Source: Bacteroidales bacterium
GTDB taxonomy: Bacteria > Bacteroidota > Bacteroidia > Bacteroidales > UBA932
Length of the DNA stretch: 64,000 nucleotides
NCBI GenBank assembly: GCA_017482565.1
Contig: JAFUMO010000001.1
Span: forward strand, 1-64,000
Direction: 5' to 3'
Of the stretch, positions 31,960 to 39,821 are shown one piece after another. Position numbers and translations under genes: made by a program. Below the pieces are notes generated by a model. It saw only the letters and a list, made by a program, of their open reading frames with translations, did not search any database and had not been told where the DNA came from. Position 1 is the first letter of the stretch; the number at the start of each line of letters is the position of its first letter.

Positions 31960-33177
31960 TTATAATTTGCTTGTCAGGCCTGCGATGGTTGAATAGTCCA
32001 ACCCCTGCAAATAATATCTCGTCGTATTTGTGGACGTATGCCCCAGGCACATTGCGATATCTTCAAGAGAAGCACCCAGCTGAAGCATGTTGGATGTAAA
32101 GGTATGTCTGGCCGAATATGTAGTCACCCTCCCCTCCGGACAAACTTTCTTCAACTTCTTATTGACAGCCTTGGTGATGGTCCTTGTTCTGCGCCACTTT
32201 TCATTTTCATCCATAGACTCATTCAGATGCGGCAGGAGATACGGATTACCCGGCAACCTCTTCCACTCACTAAAATTTATAAAGGTGGAAAGCACTTCCA
32301 ATATATTATCTGTTATCGGGATAACCGTCTCCTCATTGAATTTTGTTCTTCCGGATGTTTTAAGCCTATGGAAGCGGATTGTCCCGGTCACAAATTCAAA
32401 ATTGCTTTTCCTCAGGCGCAACATATCGCAGAAATTGATTCCCTGCATATAATACGACAGAAGCCACAACCTCAAGTGTTCACTTTCCCCTCTATTCTCT
32501 TTAAGCTTATCTAAAAGCTCCTTACCTAATGCCAGCTTCCGCCTTGTCGCTTTCGGCATTACATAGTTGGAGAAAGGATAAAGCTTCTGCGGCAATACAT
32601 TCATCTTTATCAATGTATTGAATACATGTTTCAAGGTCCTCATCCTGATTCCTATAGTGGCAGCACTACAACCCTGTTCTACAAGTCTGGCCTCAAAATC
32701 CTTTAACCAACTTTCATTCACATCATATATACGCACCCGTTTGGAGTAACATTTTTCCATAGCCACCACCAATCCATGGTAAGTTGCAGCCGTATTATAC
32801 TTCTGCTGTCCACGCTTTTCACTCTCTATAAATGCTGCCACCTCATCAACATAGTCAAAGGAATACCTTACCTTTTGTACTTGGATAGCCTCATCCAGAT
32901 TTGCAAATGAGAACATACCTGTCTCTACCAGAAAAGCAACATGCGAGGCAATCTTATTGAAATAATCCTTGACTTTCTCTGCGTCTGCCTTTCTCTCAAT
33001 CACCCTGGTTGTAAAGAAATATTGCCACAGACGTTCCTTGCAAAAAACAGCATCAACATTATAATACTTCCTCTGTCCATTGAAATACACTCTGACAGCC
33101 ACAGGATATATGTCATCCCGCCCATATTTAGTATTTAAGGCCACCGCCAGACGCACTTGTCCGATAACTTTTTTCAT
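31960..33177 (-). CDS. int: Tyrosine recombinase (integrase) of the element
   Basis: A 405-residue phage-type integrase with an arm-binding N-terminus (about 1-100), a SAM-like core-binding domain (100-200) and a catalytic domain. The active-site block ARHTF near residue 355, LGHTSTNTTRYY and the nucleophile tyrosine near 388-389 are present. At the usual box I position near residue 240 the sequence is YYMQGINF, without the canonical arginine, as in some Bacteroidetes integrases. It should catalyse insertion and excision at the tRNA-Met 3' end 600 bases away. It follows the excisionase-like gene after 16 bases. Confidence 0.9.
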   Translation of the reverse strand: MKKVIGQVRLAVALNTKYGRDDIYPVAVRVYFNGQRKYYNVDAVFCKERLWQYFFTTRVIERKADAEKVKDYFNKIASHVAFLVETGMFSFANLDEAIQVQKVRYSFDYVDEVAAFIESEKRGQQKYNTAATYHGLVVAMEKCYSKRVRIYDVNESWLKDFEARLVEQGCSAATIGIRMRTLKHVFNTLIKMNVLPQKLYPFSNYVMPKATRRKLALGKELLDKLKENRGESEHLRLWLLSYYMQGINFCDMLRLRKSNFEFVTGTIRFHRLKTSGRTKFNEETVIPITDNILEVLSTFINFSEWKRLPGNPYLLPHLNESMDENEKWRRTRTITKAVNKKLKKVCPEGRVTTYSARHTFTSNMLQLGASLEDIAMCLGHTSTNTTRYYLQGLDYSTIAGLTSKL

Positions 33178-33193
33178 ACATACATTTTTAGTT

Positions 33194-33517
33194 TTAATTC
33201 ATATAACTTAAAATGTCCTGTTCATAGTAAAGTACTTTGCGCTTGGGCCTTACGTATCTTAGTCTGCCAGATTTAGCTAACTGAAGCAGCCACGCAGTCG
33301 TATATCCCGTGATTTGGGATGCTTTCTTGGGAGTGAGCAGTCTGCCAAGTTTAGGATGCTGGACCACACCTTTCTCAGTATCCCCTTTTCGGCTCTCAGA
33401 CACTCTGCCAAACAGCAAATTGTCCAGTGCTCTTTTCTTATCATCCGGCAAAAGAGCTTTCAACTCAAATGCCAATTCCTGAATTTTAGACAAATCTTCA
33501 TACATAATTGAAAACAT
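33194..33517 (-). CDS. Excisionase-like helix-turn-helix protein
   Basis: A 107-residue protein with a C-terminal MerR/HTH_17-type domain: GRLLTPKKASQITGYTTAWL then LAKSGRLRYVRPKRKVLYYE. Small proteins of this kind directly upstream of an integrase usually act as excisionase or directionality factors. The ATG at 33517 is used; an earlier TTG is less likely. The -7 element at 33556-33563 lies 39 bases upstream. Confidence 0.75.
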   Translation of the reverse strand: MFSIMYEDLSKIQELAFELKALLPDDKKRALDNLLFGRVSESRKGDTEKGVVQHPKLGRLLTPKKASQITGYTTAWLLQLAKSGRLRYVRPKRKVLYYEQDILSYMN

Positions 33518-33555
33518 TGACAACTTTATAAACTTTTATGTCTTGATTACAAAGA

Positions 33556-33563
33556 CAAAGATA
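33556..33563 (-). promoter_or_regulatory. Candidate -7 element of the xis-int operon
   Basis: TATCTTTG on the minus strand, upstream of the excisionase-like start, in very AT-rich DNA. Confidence 0.6.
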
Positions 33564-33646
33564 TAAAATAATTATCATATAGATATAATATTTATGATAT
33601 ATTGTATCTTTTTGATAACTTTTTTCAATGAATTTCGATTGTGAAT

Positions 33647-33710
33647 CTGGACAAAAAAACTGGACAAAAAAGGTAGCCACAGACAATCGTTTGTACCCAA
33701 TTTTGTCCAG
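33647..33710. repeat. TGGACAAAAAA repeats, candidate integrase arm sites
   Basis: TGGACAAAAAA occurs at 33648-33658 and 33661-33671 as direct repeats 13 bases apart, with an inverted match TTTTGTCCAG at 33701-33710. They lie between the int/xis promoter and the tRNA 3' end, where arm-type sites of a tyrosine integrase are expected. Confidence 0.5.
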
Positions 33711-33732
33711 CGAAGAATGTCTAAACAAAAAA

Positions 33733-33761
33733 AAGCACTCACGAAAAACTCGTAAGTGCTT
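33733..33761 (-). terminator. Terminator of the tRNA operon
   Basis: Stem AAGCACTTACGA / TCGTGAGTGCTT (one mismatch or wobble) followed on the minus strand by a run of T, 13 bases after the tRNA-Met 3' end. Confidence 0.8.
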
Positions 33762-33773
33762 GACTTTCAATTG

Positions 33774-33847
33774 TAGCGCGACCCAGGATTGAACTGGGGA
33801 CCTCATGATTATGAATCATGCGCTCTAACCAGCTGAGCTATCGCGCC
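33774..33847 (-). tRNA. tRNA-Met (CAT), likely attachment site
   Basis: A 74-nt cloverleaf is clear: acceptor GGCGCGA / TCGCGCT (first pair G-U), D arm GCTC AGCTGGTTA GAGC, anticodon stem around TTCATAA giving CAT, T arm CCCAG TTCAATC CTGGG. The integrase operon lies at its 3' side, the usual integration point. CAT could also belong to initiator or lysidine-modified Ile tRNA, but the anticodon arm lacks initiator GC pairs; elongator Met is the best call. Confidence 0.88.
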
Positions 33848-33856
33848 AACAAGGTG

Positions 33857-33927
33857 TTGAGATATCAGGACTCGAACCCGAACCAAGAGAGCCAGAATCT
33901 CTTGTGCTACCATTACACCATATCTCA
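33857..33927 (-). tRNA. tRNA-Gln (CTG)
   Basis: A 71-nt cloverleaf: acceptor TGAGATA / TATCTCA, short D loop, anticodon stem AGAGA / TCTCT around loop TTCTGGC (anticodon CTG), T arm CGGG TTCGAGT CCTG-type. Transcribed before tRNA-Met, 9 bases apart, from the promoter at 33958-33988. Confidence 0.9.
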
Positions 33928-33957
33928 ATGAGCAACCGTTTTGTCTCAAACGGGTTG

Positions 33958-33988
33958 CAAAGGTATGCATTTTTTTTTATTGTGCAAA
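33958..33988 (-). promoter_or_regulatory. Promoter of the tRNA-Gln/tRNA-Met operon
   Basis: On the minus strand TTTG (33985-33988) and TACCTTTG (33958-33965) are 19 bases apart, a perfect match to the Bacteroidetes consensus. The -33 element lies inside the 3' end of the preceding gene. Confidence 0.8.
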
Positions 33989-35851
33989 TTTTTTATTACC
34001 TCTTTCGTCCAAATCGTCGTAAAGTTTTTGCAAAAATGCCTTTCCGCGCTCCAAATCAAGGGTATCGGGAAGGGTTGTGGAGTAAATTTTTTCAGAAACA
34101 TTGTCAAATACAACCTCTCCTGAGTCTGTTACCATACCGAACGCATCGGGTACCGTAAAAAAACCGAAGTGCGGATTCAACGGGTTCATCATATCCTTGC
34201 TGAACGCAAATTCTCCATGAGGGAGCCCCAGCTGTGCCAGCAAAGTGGCGGCAATGTCTATCTGCGAGCCCAGGACATCCACCCGAATCCCCCTGCATGC
34301 AAGTGCCTCACCATACAGCACCAGCGGAATCCTGTACCTCTCAGACGAGAAGATATCCAGATCTGCGGGGTACTGCATGGCATGGTCAGGGACAAGTACA
34401 AACAGGGTGGTGCTCCAGTAAGGGGTCTCCTTATATCTGTTTATGAACACCTGCAGGCAGCTGTCCGCAAATGCTATGGAATTGAGCCTCTCATCCTCAA
34501 GCCTGTTGAAATCAGGCACCTCAAACGGTTCGTGGCTGCTGGAGGTCTGTATCACCTTAAGGAACGGCTCCTTCTCCTGCCCCGCCTCAAGCTGCGAGGC
34601 AATCTTGTCAAACATCACATCATCGTGCGCCCCCCATTTGCTCAGCTTCTGCGAAAGCGGGAAATCCACATCACTTATGATATTCTCAAAGCCCATTGCT
34701 GTAAGGTACGAGCGCATATTTGTGAAGTTTGCATCCCCTCCATAAACATACTGCAGATCATACCCGTTCTGTGCCAGCACCTTGGATATTGAAGGCAACG
34801 ACTGGCTCTTGCGCGGATATTTCATTATGCTGTTGGTAGGCTGGGCAGGGTATCCGCTCAAAATGGATACAATTCCCCTGTCCGTACGGAAACTGTTCGC
34901 ATAGAAATTGGTGAACAGCACCCCGTCTGCCCCTAAGGAATCCAGATTTACCGCAACCCCTTCAATCCCCCCAAGGGTACCCATAGCCTTTGAGAGGAAG
35001 CTCTCCAGCAGGATAATCACCACATTTGGTTTCCCAGGCTTCACAAGCTGCCTTCTTCCCGACGAATCCTCCCCTGATGCCGCCCCTCCTGAAATGGAAA
35101 CATCCTGCATTTGGGAGAAAAGCTGCGATGCCCTGTCGGGAGCCACATATCTGTATTGGGTTGCAAAGGAGCTGCTCTTTGAAAGTGACTCCAGCAGGCT
35201 GAAACATGGATTTATGGCTGCATGGTTGAGCCTCATGTTCTGGCTGTAATATACTTTTCCGGTGTTGAGGGTTGCCACTGTAAGGCCTCCGCGGATTGGG
35301 AGGAAAAGGGCTCCGGCAAGGAGTGTGAGGACTATGGTCTTCCTCACCCTGAATATCACCGGCATGCGCATCCTGTCCTGAACCAGGAACGTCCTGCACA
35401 GCCAAAGGAATACGGCAATATATACCGCCAGGGATACTGCCCCGGCCACCATCATCTCTACTGTTGCGCTTGCAAAGGCATCCTTGGGGCTCGATTTCAG
35501 ATAAAACAGCGGTGTGGTATCCAGGCGGAACCCCCAATACTCATAGAGGGCAAGATCACCCTCAAAGATGCAGCCGAGCAATATGCCGCAGAAAATGTAA
35601 TATCCCTTGAAGATATAGTCCAAGGCCTTCCCCTGCCACCACACATTCACAATGAGGAGCAGTGCCGGAATGGCTGTGAGATAGCCCGCAATGGCTGCAT
35701 CCAGCGGGAGTCCGTGCAGGATTACATCCACAAAATCCCCAAAAGAGCATTCCCTATAGAACTCATTGTAATAATAGAGCCAGAATATCCCCTTCTGAGC
35801 AACACAGAAAAGGAAGAACAATATGTAATGCTTAAAAAAACTCTTTATCAT
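33977..35851 (-). CDS. LTA-synthase-like membrane sulfatase-fold protein
   Basis: A 624-residue protein: about five N-terminal membrane segments (to residue 190), then an alkaline-phosphatase/sulfatase-type catalytic domain. NVVIILLESF near 270, the likely catalytic threonine in NSFRTDRGIVSILSGYPA (about 320) and VLVPDHAMQYP (about 505) are visible. The family transfers phosphoglycerol or phosphoethanolamine groups to envelope glycans or lipids. The ATG at 35851 is chosen because a -7 element lies at 35867-35874; a TTG further out would fall inside it. Confidence 0.85.
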   Translation of the reverse strand: MIKSFFKHYILFFLFCVAQKGIFWLYYYNEFYRECSFGDFVDVILHGLPLDAAIAGYLTAIPALLLIVNVWWQGKALDYIFKGYYIFCGILLGCIFEGDLALYEYWGFRLDTTPLFYLKSSPKDAFASATVEMMVAGAVSLAVYIAVFLWLCRTFLVQDRMRMPVIFRVRKTIVLTLLAGALFLPIRGGLTVATLNTGKVYYSQNMRLNHAAINPCFSLLESLSKSSSFATQYRYVAPDRASQLFSQMQDVSISGGAASGEDSSGRRQLVKPGKPNVVIILLESFLSKAMGTLGGIEGVAVNLDSLGADGVLFTNFYANSFRTDRGIVSILSGYPAQPTNSIMKYPRKSQSLPSISKVLAQNGYDLQYVYGGDANFTNMRSYLTAMGFENIISDVDFPLSQKLSKWGAHDDVMFDKIASQLEAGQEKEPFLKVIQTSSSHEPFEVPDFNRLEDERLNSIAFADSCLQVFINRYKETPYWSTTLFVLVPDHAMQYPADLDIFSSERYRIPLVLYGEALACRGIRVDVLGSQIDIAATLLAQLGLPHGEFAFSKDMMNPLNPHFGFFTVPDAFGMVTDSGEVVFDNVSEKIYSTTLPDTLDLERGKAFLQKLYDDLDERGNKKFAQ

Positions 35852-35866
35852 AGCTGTATTTTTCTG

Positions 35867-35874
35867 CAAAGATA
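35867..35874 (-). promoter_or_regulatory. Candidate -7 element of the LTA-synthase-like gene
   Basis: TATCTTTG on the minus strand, 16 bases upstream of the ATG at 35851; it decides that start. Confidence 0.65.
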
Positions 35875-35891
35875 ACCCCTGAAAAAAACTT

Positions 35892-36012
35892 GAGGGTGAC
35901 TCAAAAGGTGGAAATTTAAGGCTTGCACAGGTGAGGAAACCGGAGTTTACTTAGGTAAATGAGGATTTCCGAGACAAGCGTAACGCAAAATTTACCCTTT
36001 TGAGTCACCCTC
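35892..36012. repeat. 121-bp palindrome-ended repeat (MITE-like)
   Basis: Ends are a perfect 17-bp inverted repeat, GAGGGTGACTCAAAAGG and its complement, with weaker pairing for about 8 more bases (AAATTT). The interior contains a second hairpin (CGGA, TTTAC, TAGGTAAA, TCCG). There is no coding potential. It sits between two same-strand genes and could be a transposable MITE, a REP-like element or a terminator. Confidence 0.75.
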
Positions 36013-36040
36013 GATATTCCTGAAAAACCTGCGTGGAGGA

Positions 36041-37330
36041 CTATTTGAGCCCTGCCCCTATCCCCACCTTGCTTACAGTTCCGGTTGTCCCCTCATTCTT
36101 GTAGAGGTATCCCCTGTACATTCCGGTGCTGTTGAACGGCATTGCAATGTTTCCGTCCTTATCCACAGCCACCAGGCCGCCGTTGCCTGCCTCTGAGTTG
36201 AGTTCGGTGTTAATGATATAGTCTGCAGCCACCTCCAGAGGTTCACCCAGATATTTGTAGCGGGCCCCAACATTGAATGCAACAGCATGGCGGATATAAT
36301 ACTCTCCGTGTCCTGTACAGGAAACCGCACAGCTATTGTTGTCTGCATATGTGCCGGCACCCACAATAGGAGCGTCACCTATCCTGCCCCATTTCTTGCG
36401 GAACATTCCCCCTGTACTGGTTCCGGCTGTAAGGTTTCCGTCCGTATCCAGAATCACGCAACCTACTGTACCGTTCTTTTTGCTCTTCTGTTTGAGTTCC
36501 TCCACCCAGTGCATTGTCTTTGGAGTTGCAAAGTAGATATTGTCAACCAGTTCCAGCCCCTGCTCCGCTGCAAATGTCTCTGCCCCCTTGCCTGCAAAAA
36601 GCACATGCTCAGACTTGGTCTTTACAGCGTATGCCGCATTGATAGGGTTCTTGATGTTTGTAACGCCTGCCACCGCACCGGCTGAAAGATCCTTCCCTTC
36701 CATGATGCAGGCATCCAGTTCAAATGTACCTGCATCAGAGATGGTTGCCCCCCTGCCGGCATTGAAGAGAGGGTTGTTCTCAAAATAGTTGATTACTGCA
36801 ATCACAGCCTCAGGTCCTTTTCCGCCGGCCTCCAGCACCTTGCTTCCCACTGCCAGGGCCGAATCCAGCGCTGCATAATACTGTGCCGCCTTGAGGGAAT
36901 CCTTCTCCACGGAAGCCACATTTCCGGCACCTCCATGTACCACAATCACATAATCCCTCTTATGACGGAAATCATTCCAGGCAAGGAAACCGCCATCGAG
37001 GTTTATAACATCAAATCCCATCTCTTCCAGTTTACCGGCCGCATCGGCACTCCTCTTGCCGCTCTTGCAATAGACTGCCACCTTGCTGCCTGCCGGAATG
37101 GCCTTAACGGCATTCTCCACAAAGAGGGAATCCCATACATCAAGATTCACTGCACCGTCTATATGCCCTTGGGCAAACTCGGCCGGTGTCCTCACATCAA
37201 CCAACATAATTGAAGGGTCCTTTATCACCTCCTTGAACTGCTCCACCTTAACGGTCTTGAAACCTGTACCGCCACAGGCTGCCAGAAGCGCCGCCACCAG
37301 CACCGCTGCCAAATTCCTGAATGTATTCAT
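36041..37330 (-). CDS. Rhodanese fused to isoaspartyl peptidase/asparaginase, lipoprotein
   Basis: A 429-residue lipoprotein (lipobox cysteine 19, LLAAC). Residues about 25-120 are a rhodanese domain with active-site loop CKSGKRS near 87. Residues 128-429 are an Ntn-hydrolase of the plant-type asparaginase/isoaspartyl peptidase family: HGGAGN at its start, FNAGRGA, and the self-cleaving NGTVGC site whose threonine (about 286) becomes the catalytic N-terminus; GDAPIVGAGTYADN and HGEYY follow. The enzyme would remove isoaspartyl residues or deamidate asparagine in the periplasm. The rhodanese half should move sulfane sulfur. The fusion is in one frame with no break. Confidence 0.9.
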   Translation of the reverse strand: MNTFRNLAAVLVAALLAACGGTGFKTVKVEQFKEVIKDPSIMLVDVRTPAEFAQGHIDGAVNLDVWDSLFVENAVKAIPAGSKVAVYCKSGKRSADAAGKLEEMGFDVINLDGGFLAWNDFRHKRDYVIVVHGGAGNVASVEKDSLKAAQYYAALDSALAVGSKVLEAGGKGPEAVIAVINYFENNPLFNAGRGATISDAGTFELDACIMEGKDLSAGAVAGVTNIKNPINAAYAVKTKSEHVLFAGKGAETFAAEQGLELVDNIYFATPKTMHWVEELKQKSKKNGTVGCVILDTDGNLTAGTSTGGMFRKKWGRIGDAPIVGAGTYADNNSCAVSCTGHGEYYIRHAVAFNVGARYKYLGEPLEVAADYIINTELNSEAGNGGLVAVDKDGNIAMPFNSTGMYRGYLYKNEGTTGTVSKVGIGAGLK

Positions 37331-37422
37331 ATCTGCATTGTATTTACAATTTCTGTTCTACTGCTGCAAGCCCCTCACGGCATCCTGCTGGGCCATTTGA
37401 TGTGGCCGTTAAATGCAGGAAA

Positions 37423-38058
37423 CTACCGGCCTTCTCCGCTGAGATATTTCCCGGAAACAAGCTCAAAAATCTTCATATAGATGTCGGGAGTACACTTATG
37501 GGCCACATTGTGCCCGTACATCTCCAGTTCTGCCTGCCTGGCCTTCGTCTGCGCCTCCTGCATGAGGTCAAATGTCCTTGAGACAAAATTCCCCGTGCGG
37601 CCCCTCTCCAGACGGAACCCGGCCATTTTGCGCACTTTCCTAAGGGTACTCCATTTCTCCCAGAAGTTTCCCTCCTCCTGAGCCTTGTAGGCAACCTTTG
37701 CCATCTCCCAGAGCTCCACCGCCTTGTCCAGCTCCTGCCGGGCCTCCTTGTGCCGCCTCACCCACGGGCTCATGTATGCGGCAGCCTTCATCCTTACCTG
37801 CTCCATGTCAATTACTGCATACAGCTGTTCCCCATGCACCAGATAACTCTCCCTGTACCCCTGAAGGGCCCTGTAGAAATCTTCTGATTCACCCACATTA
37901 TACGTCACATTCTCCCAGTCCACCAGCTGCTCCAGCAGGTCATACCCCCTCAGGAGCATCACTACAGGGTACTGCCCCGTTGCCGCAATCTCCTCCATGT
38001 CCCGCCTCACCTGCTCCACCTGAGCGGCAAGGTCCATGCTCCAGCTGTTGTTCTCCAT
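37423..38058 (-). CDS. Hypothetical helical protein
   Basis: A 211-residue protein from the ATG at 38058. The long reading frame extends to 38166, but a -7 element at 38080-38087 puts the start after it. It is mostly helical and charged (QVEQVRRDMEEIAATGQYPV, RRHKEARQELDKAVELWEMA), with no signal or membrane segment. I do not recognise the family. It ends 92 bases before the rhodanese fusion gene. Confidence 0.65.
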   Translation of the reverse strand: MENNSWSMDLAAQVEQVRRDMEEIAATGQYPVVMLLRGYDLLEQLVDWENVTYNVGESEDFYRALQGYRESYLVHGEQLYAVIDMEQVRMKAAAYMSPWVRRHKEARQELDKAVELWEMAKVAYKAQEEGNFWEKWSTLRKVRKMAGFRLERGRTGNFVSRTFDLMQEAQTKARQAELEMYGHNVAHKCTPDIYMKIFELVSGKYLSGEGR

Positions 38059-38079
38059 ATCCCTTATCATTAATCTTCT

Positions 38080-38087
38080 CAAAGATA
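38080..38087 (-). promoter_or_regulatory. Candidate -7 element for the gene at 37423
   Basis: TATCTTTG on the minus strand, 22 bases from the ATG at 38058. Confidence 0.55.
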
Positions 38088-38363
38088 CTGCAACCCAGGC
38101 ACAAATGCAAACATCAGCATAGCCGGTTCCTCGGGCATGCCTGAAGTTAATGCTCCAAGAGGCCAATCCGCCAAAGGTGCTCTACAACGCGTACAGACTT
38201 TGTCCGCCCGCTTAACCTCAGGGTATTGATGTACCCCGCAAAATTGTGAAACTTCACCGGCACAAATCCTGCCCATACAGCCCTGCAGAGGCGTTTTTAC
38301 CAATCTCCTGGCGCAACACTCCGGCTGATGGCCGCAAAAAGAAAAATCATGCCGTATAATTTG

Positions 38364-38371
38364 TAGATTTG
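38364..38371 (+). promoter_or_regulatory. Candidate -7 element for the TPR gene
   Basis: TAGATTTG, 42 bases upstream of the start at 38414. The rest of 38088-38363 holds no gene or clear motif. Confidence 0.4.
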
Positions 38372-38413
38372 TGGATGATATCCCACACAGCAAGGAGATA
38401 AAACACCACAGTC

Positions 38414-39721
38414 ATGAGAAAGAGGACAATGATATTTGCAGCAGCCCTGATGGCATGCCTTGCGGCACAGGCCCAGAGCTGGCGCTCAGCAATGGAGAAC
38501 TATAATTATTCACAGGCAATCCGGCTGCTGGACATCCGGCTTGACTCGCTCAGGGCAGGCCTTGATACAATGGAAGATTCAGCCGCAGCGGCAGGGGAAG
38601 CCCGGAAGATCAAGGAGCTGCTCCTGCACAAAGCATCCTGCCAGAAAAGCCTGTACAAGTTCAATGATGCCATAACCACACTTGATGATGCGCTCCGGAC
38701 CGGAGGGGAAGATGCCGCCACCTTTGCCAGCATTGCGGAGTGCCACAGGATGCAGGGGAACGATGCTGCCGCTTTCATCTTTTATGAAAATGCCATAATG
38801 ATGGCACCGCATAACCTCTTTCTGAGAATCCAGAAGATGATGCTCCTGTATAAGATGGAGCAGTACGCAAAATGTATCCGGGAGGGCAAAGGAATCCTGC
38901 AGATGGATACAATCCCTTCAATCCTCATAACTATGGGTAACAGCTTCAACAAGATGAACCAGGGGGATTCCGCCCTTGTATATTACAGCAAGGCTTACCG
39001 GATGAATCCGTATGATTTCCGTACACTTGAGAAGATTTCAAACATTTATCTAGGGAGGGGAATGCATGACACGGTCCTAAGGCTTACAGAAAATTATCTT
39101 GAGAAAGACTCCACCAACAGCGTGATCAATCCCATAAAAGGACTTGCCCAATATGGCCTCAAAGATTACAGGGGCGCTTTCAGGACATTCCAAGAAAGTC
39201 TTGCGTATGGGTGTGATGAATTGTCGGGATACTGGTATTTGGGGCTGTGTGAGTTTATGGAGGAAGGATATTGGGAGGCTGCAAAATGGTTCAAGAAGGC
39301 TGCGGAACTTGATTCTGCCGATGTGAACCTGGTCTATTATCAGGGTGTATGCTTTGCCAGGCATCCGGGCAGATACCAGAACAGGGCGGAGGAGTTCTTC
39401 ACAAAGGCCGAAGCAATGATACAGCCCGATTCATCCATGATGTACAAGATAAACTCCTCAAGAGCCGAAATGTACCGTGGGAATGAAGAGTATGGCAAGG
39501 TTGTGGAGAATTTCCTGAAAGCCGGCAAATACGGAGAGCTTACCCCTTCCCAGATTGCCTCACTGGGCTTTGCATACAGGCTGCTGGGGGATTATAATAA
39601 TGCCCTGAAACAATATGAACGGTACTTTGAAAAGGGGAAGCGGGGCTCAAGCACTTGGAAATTTGTAGAGGAAGAGACAGCCTTCATCAAAGAAGAACTG
39701 TTTATGGCGGGGGAGGAATGA
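38414..39721 (+). CDS. Secreted TPR-repeat protein
   Basis: A 435-residue protein with a signal peptide (residues 1-20, LAAQAQ) and tandem TPR-like helices throughout (KSLYKFNDAITTLDDAL, GDSALVYYSKAYRMNPYDF, GYWYLGLCEFMEEGYWEAAKWF, YNNALKQYERYFEKG). TPR proteins scaffold protein complexes; here it would act in the periplasm. A large outer-membrane barrel follows 100 bases on, so the two may work together. The specific role is unknown. Confidence 0.8.
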   Translation: MRKRTMIFAAALMACLAAQAQSWRSAMENYNYSQAIRLLDIRLDSLRAGLDTMEDSAAAAGEARKIKELLLHKASCQKSLYKFNDAITTLDDALRTGGEDAATFASIAECHRMQGNDAAAFIFYENAIMMAPHNLFLRIQKMMLLYKMEQYAKCIREGKGILQMDTIPSILITMGNSFNKMNQGDSALVYYSKAYRMNPYDFRTLEKISNIYLGRGMHDTVLRLTENYLEKDSTNSVINPIKGLAQYGLKDYRGAFRTFQESLAYGCDELSGYWYLGLCEFMEEGYWEAAKWFKKAAELDSADVNLVYYQGVCFARHPGRYQNRAEEFFTKAEAMIQPDSSMMYKINSSRAEMYRGNEEYGKVVENFLKAGKYGELTPSQIASLGFAYRLLGDYNNALKQYERYFEKGKRGSSTWKFVEEETAFIKEELFMAGEE

Positions 39722-39821
39722 GAGTCTGGAGTAAAAAACTTTAATTATCATTTTCCTGAACCGTGTTCCTTAGCATAGTATTTGAATAGTAAGGTATCAG
39801 CACATCATAAGACAAGACCAC

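Noticed and set aside
33498..33806. Leftward 102-residue frame across the tRNA end
   Set aside because: It overlaps tRNA-Met, its terminator and the xis start and has no recognisable domain.
34962..35537. Antisense frames over the LTA-synthase-like gene
   Set aside because: The opposite strand encodes a full-length recognisable protein; the frames are by-products of its codon use.
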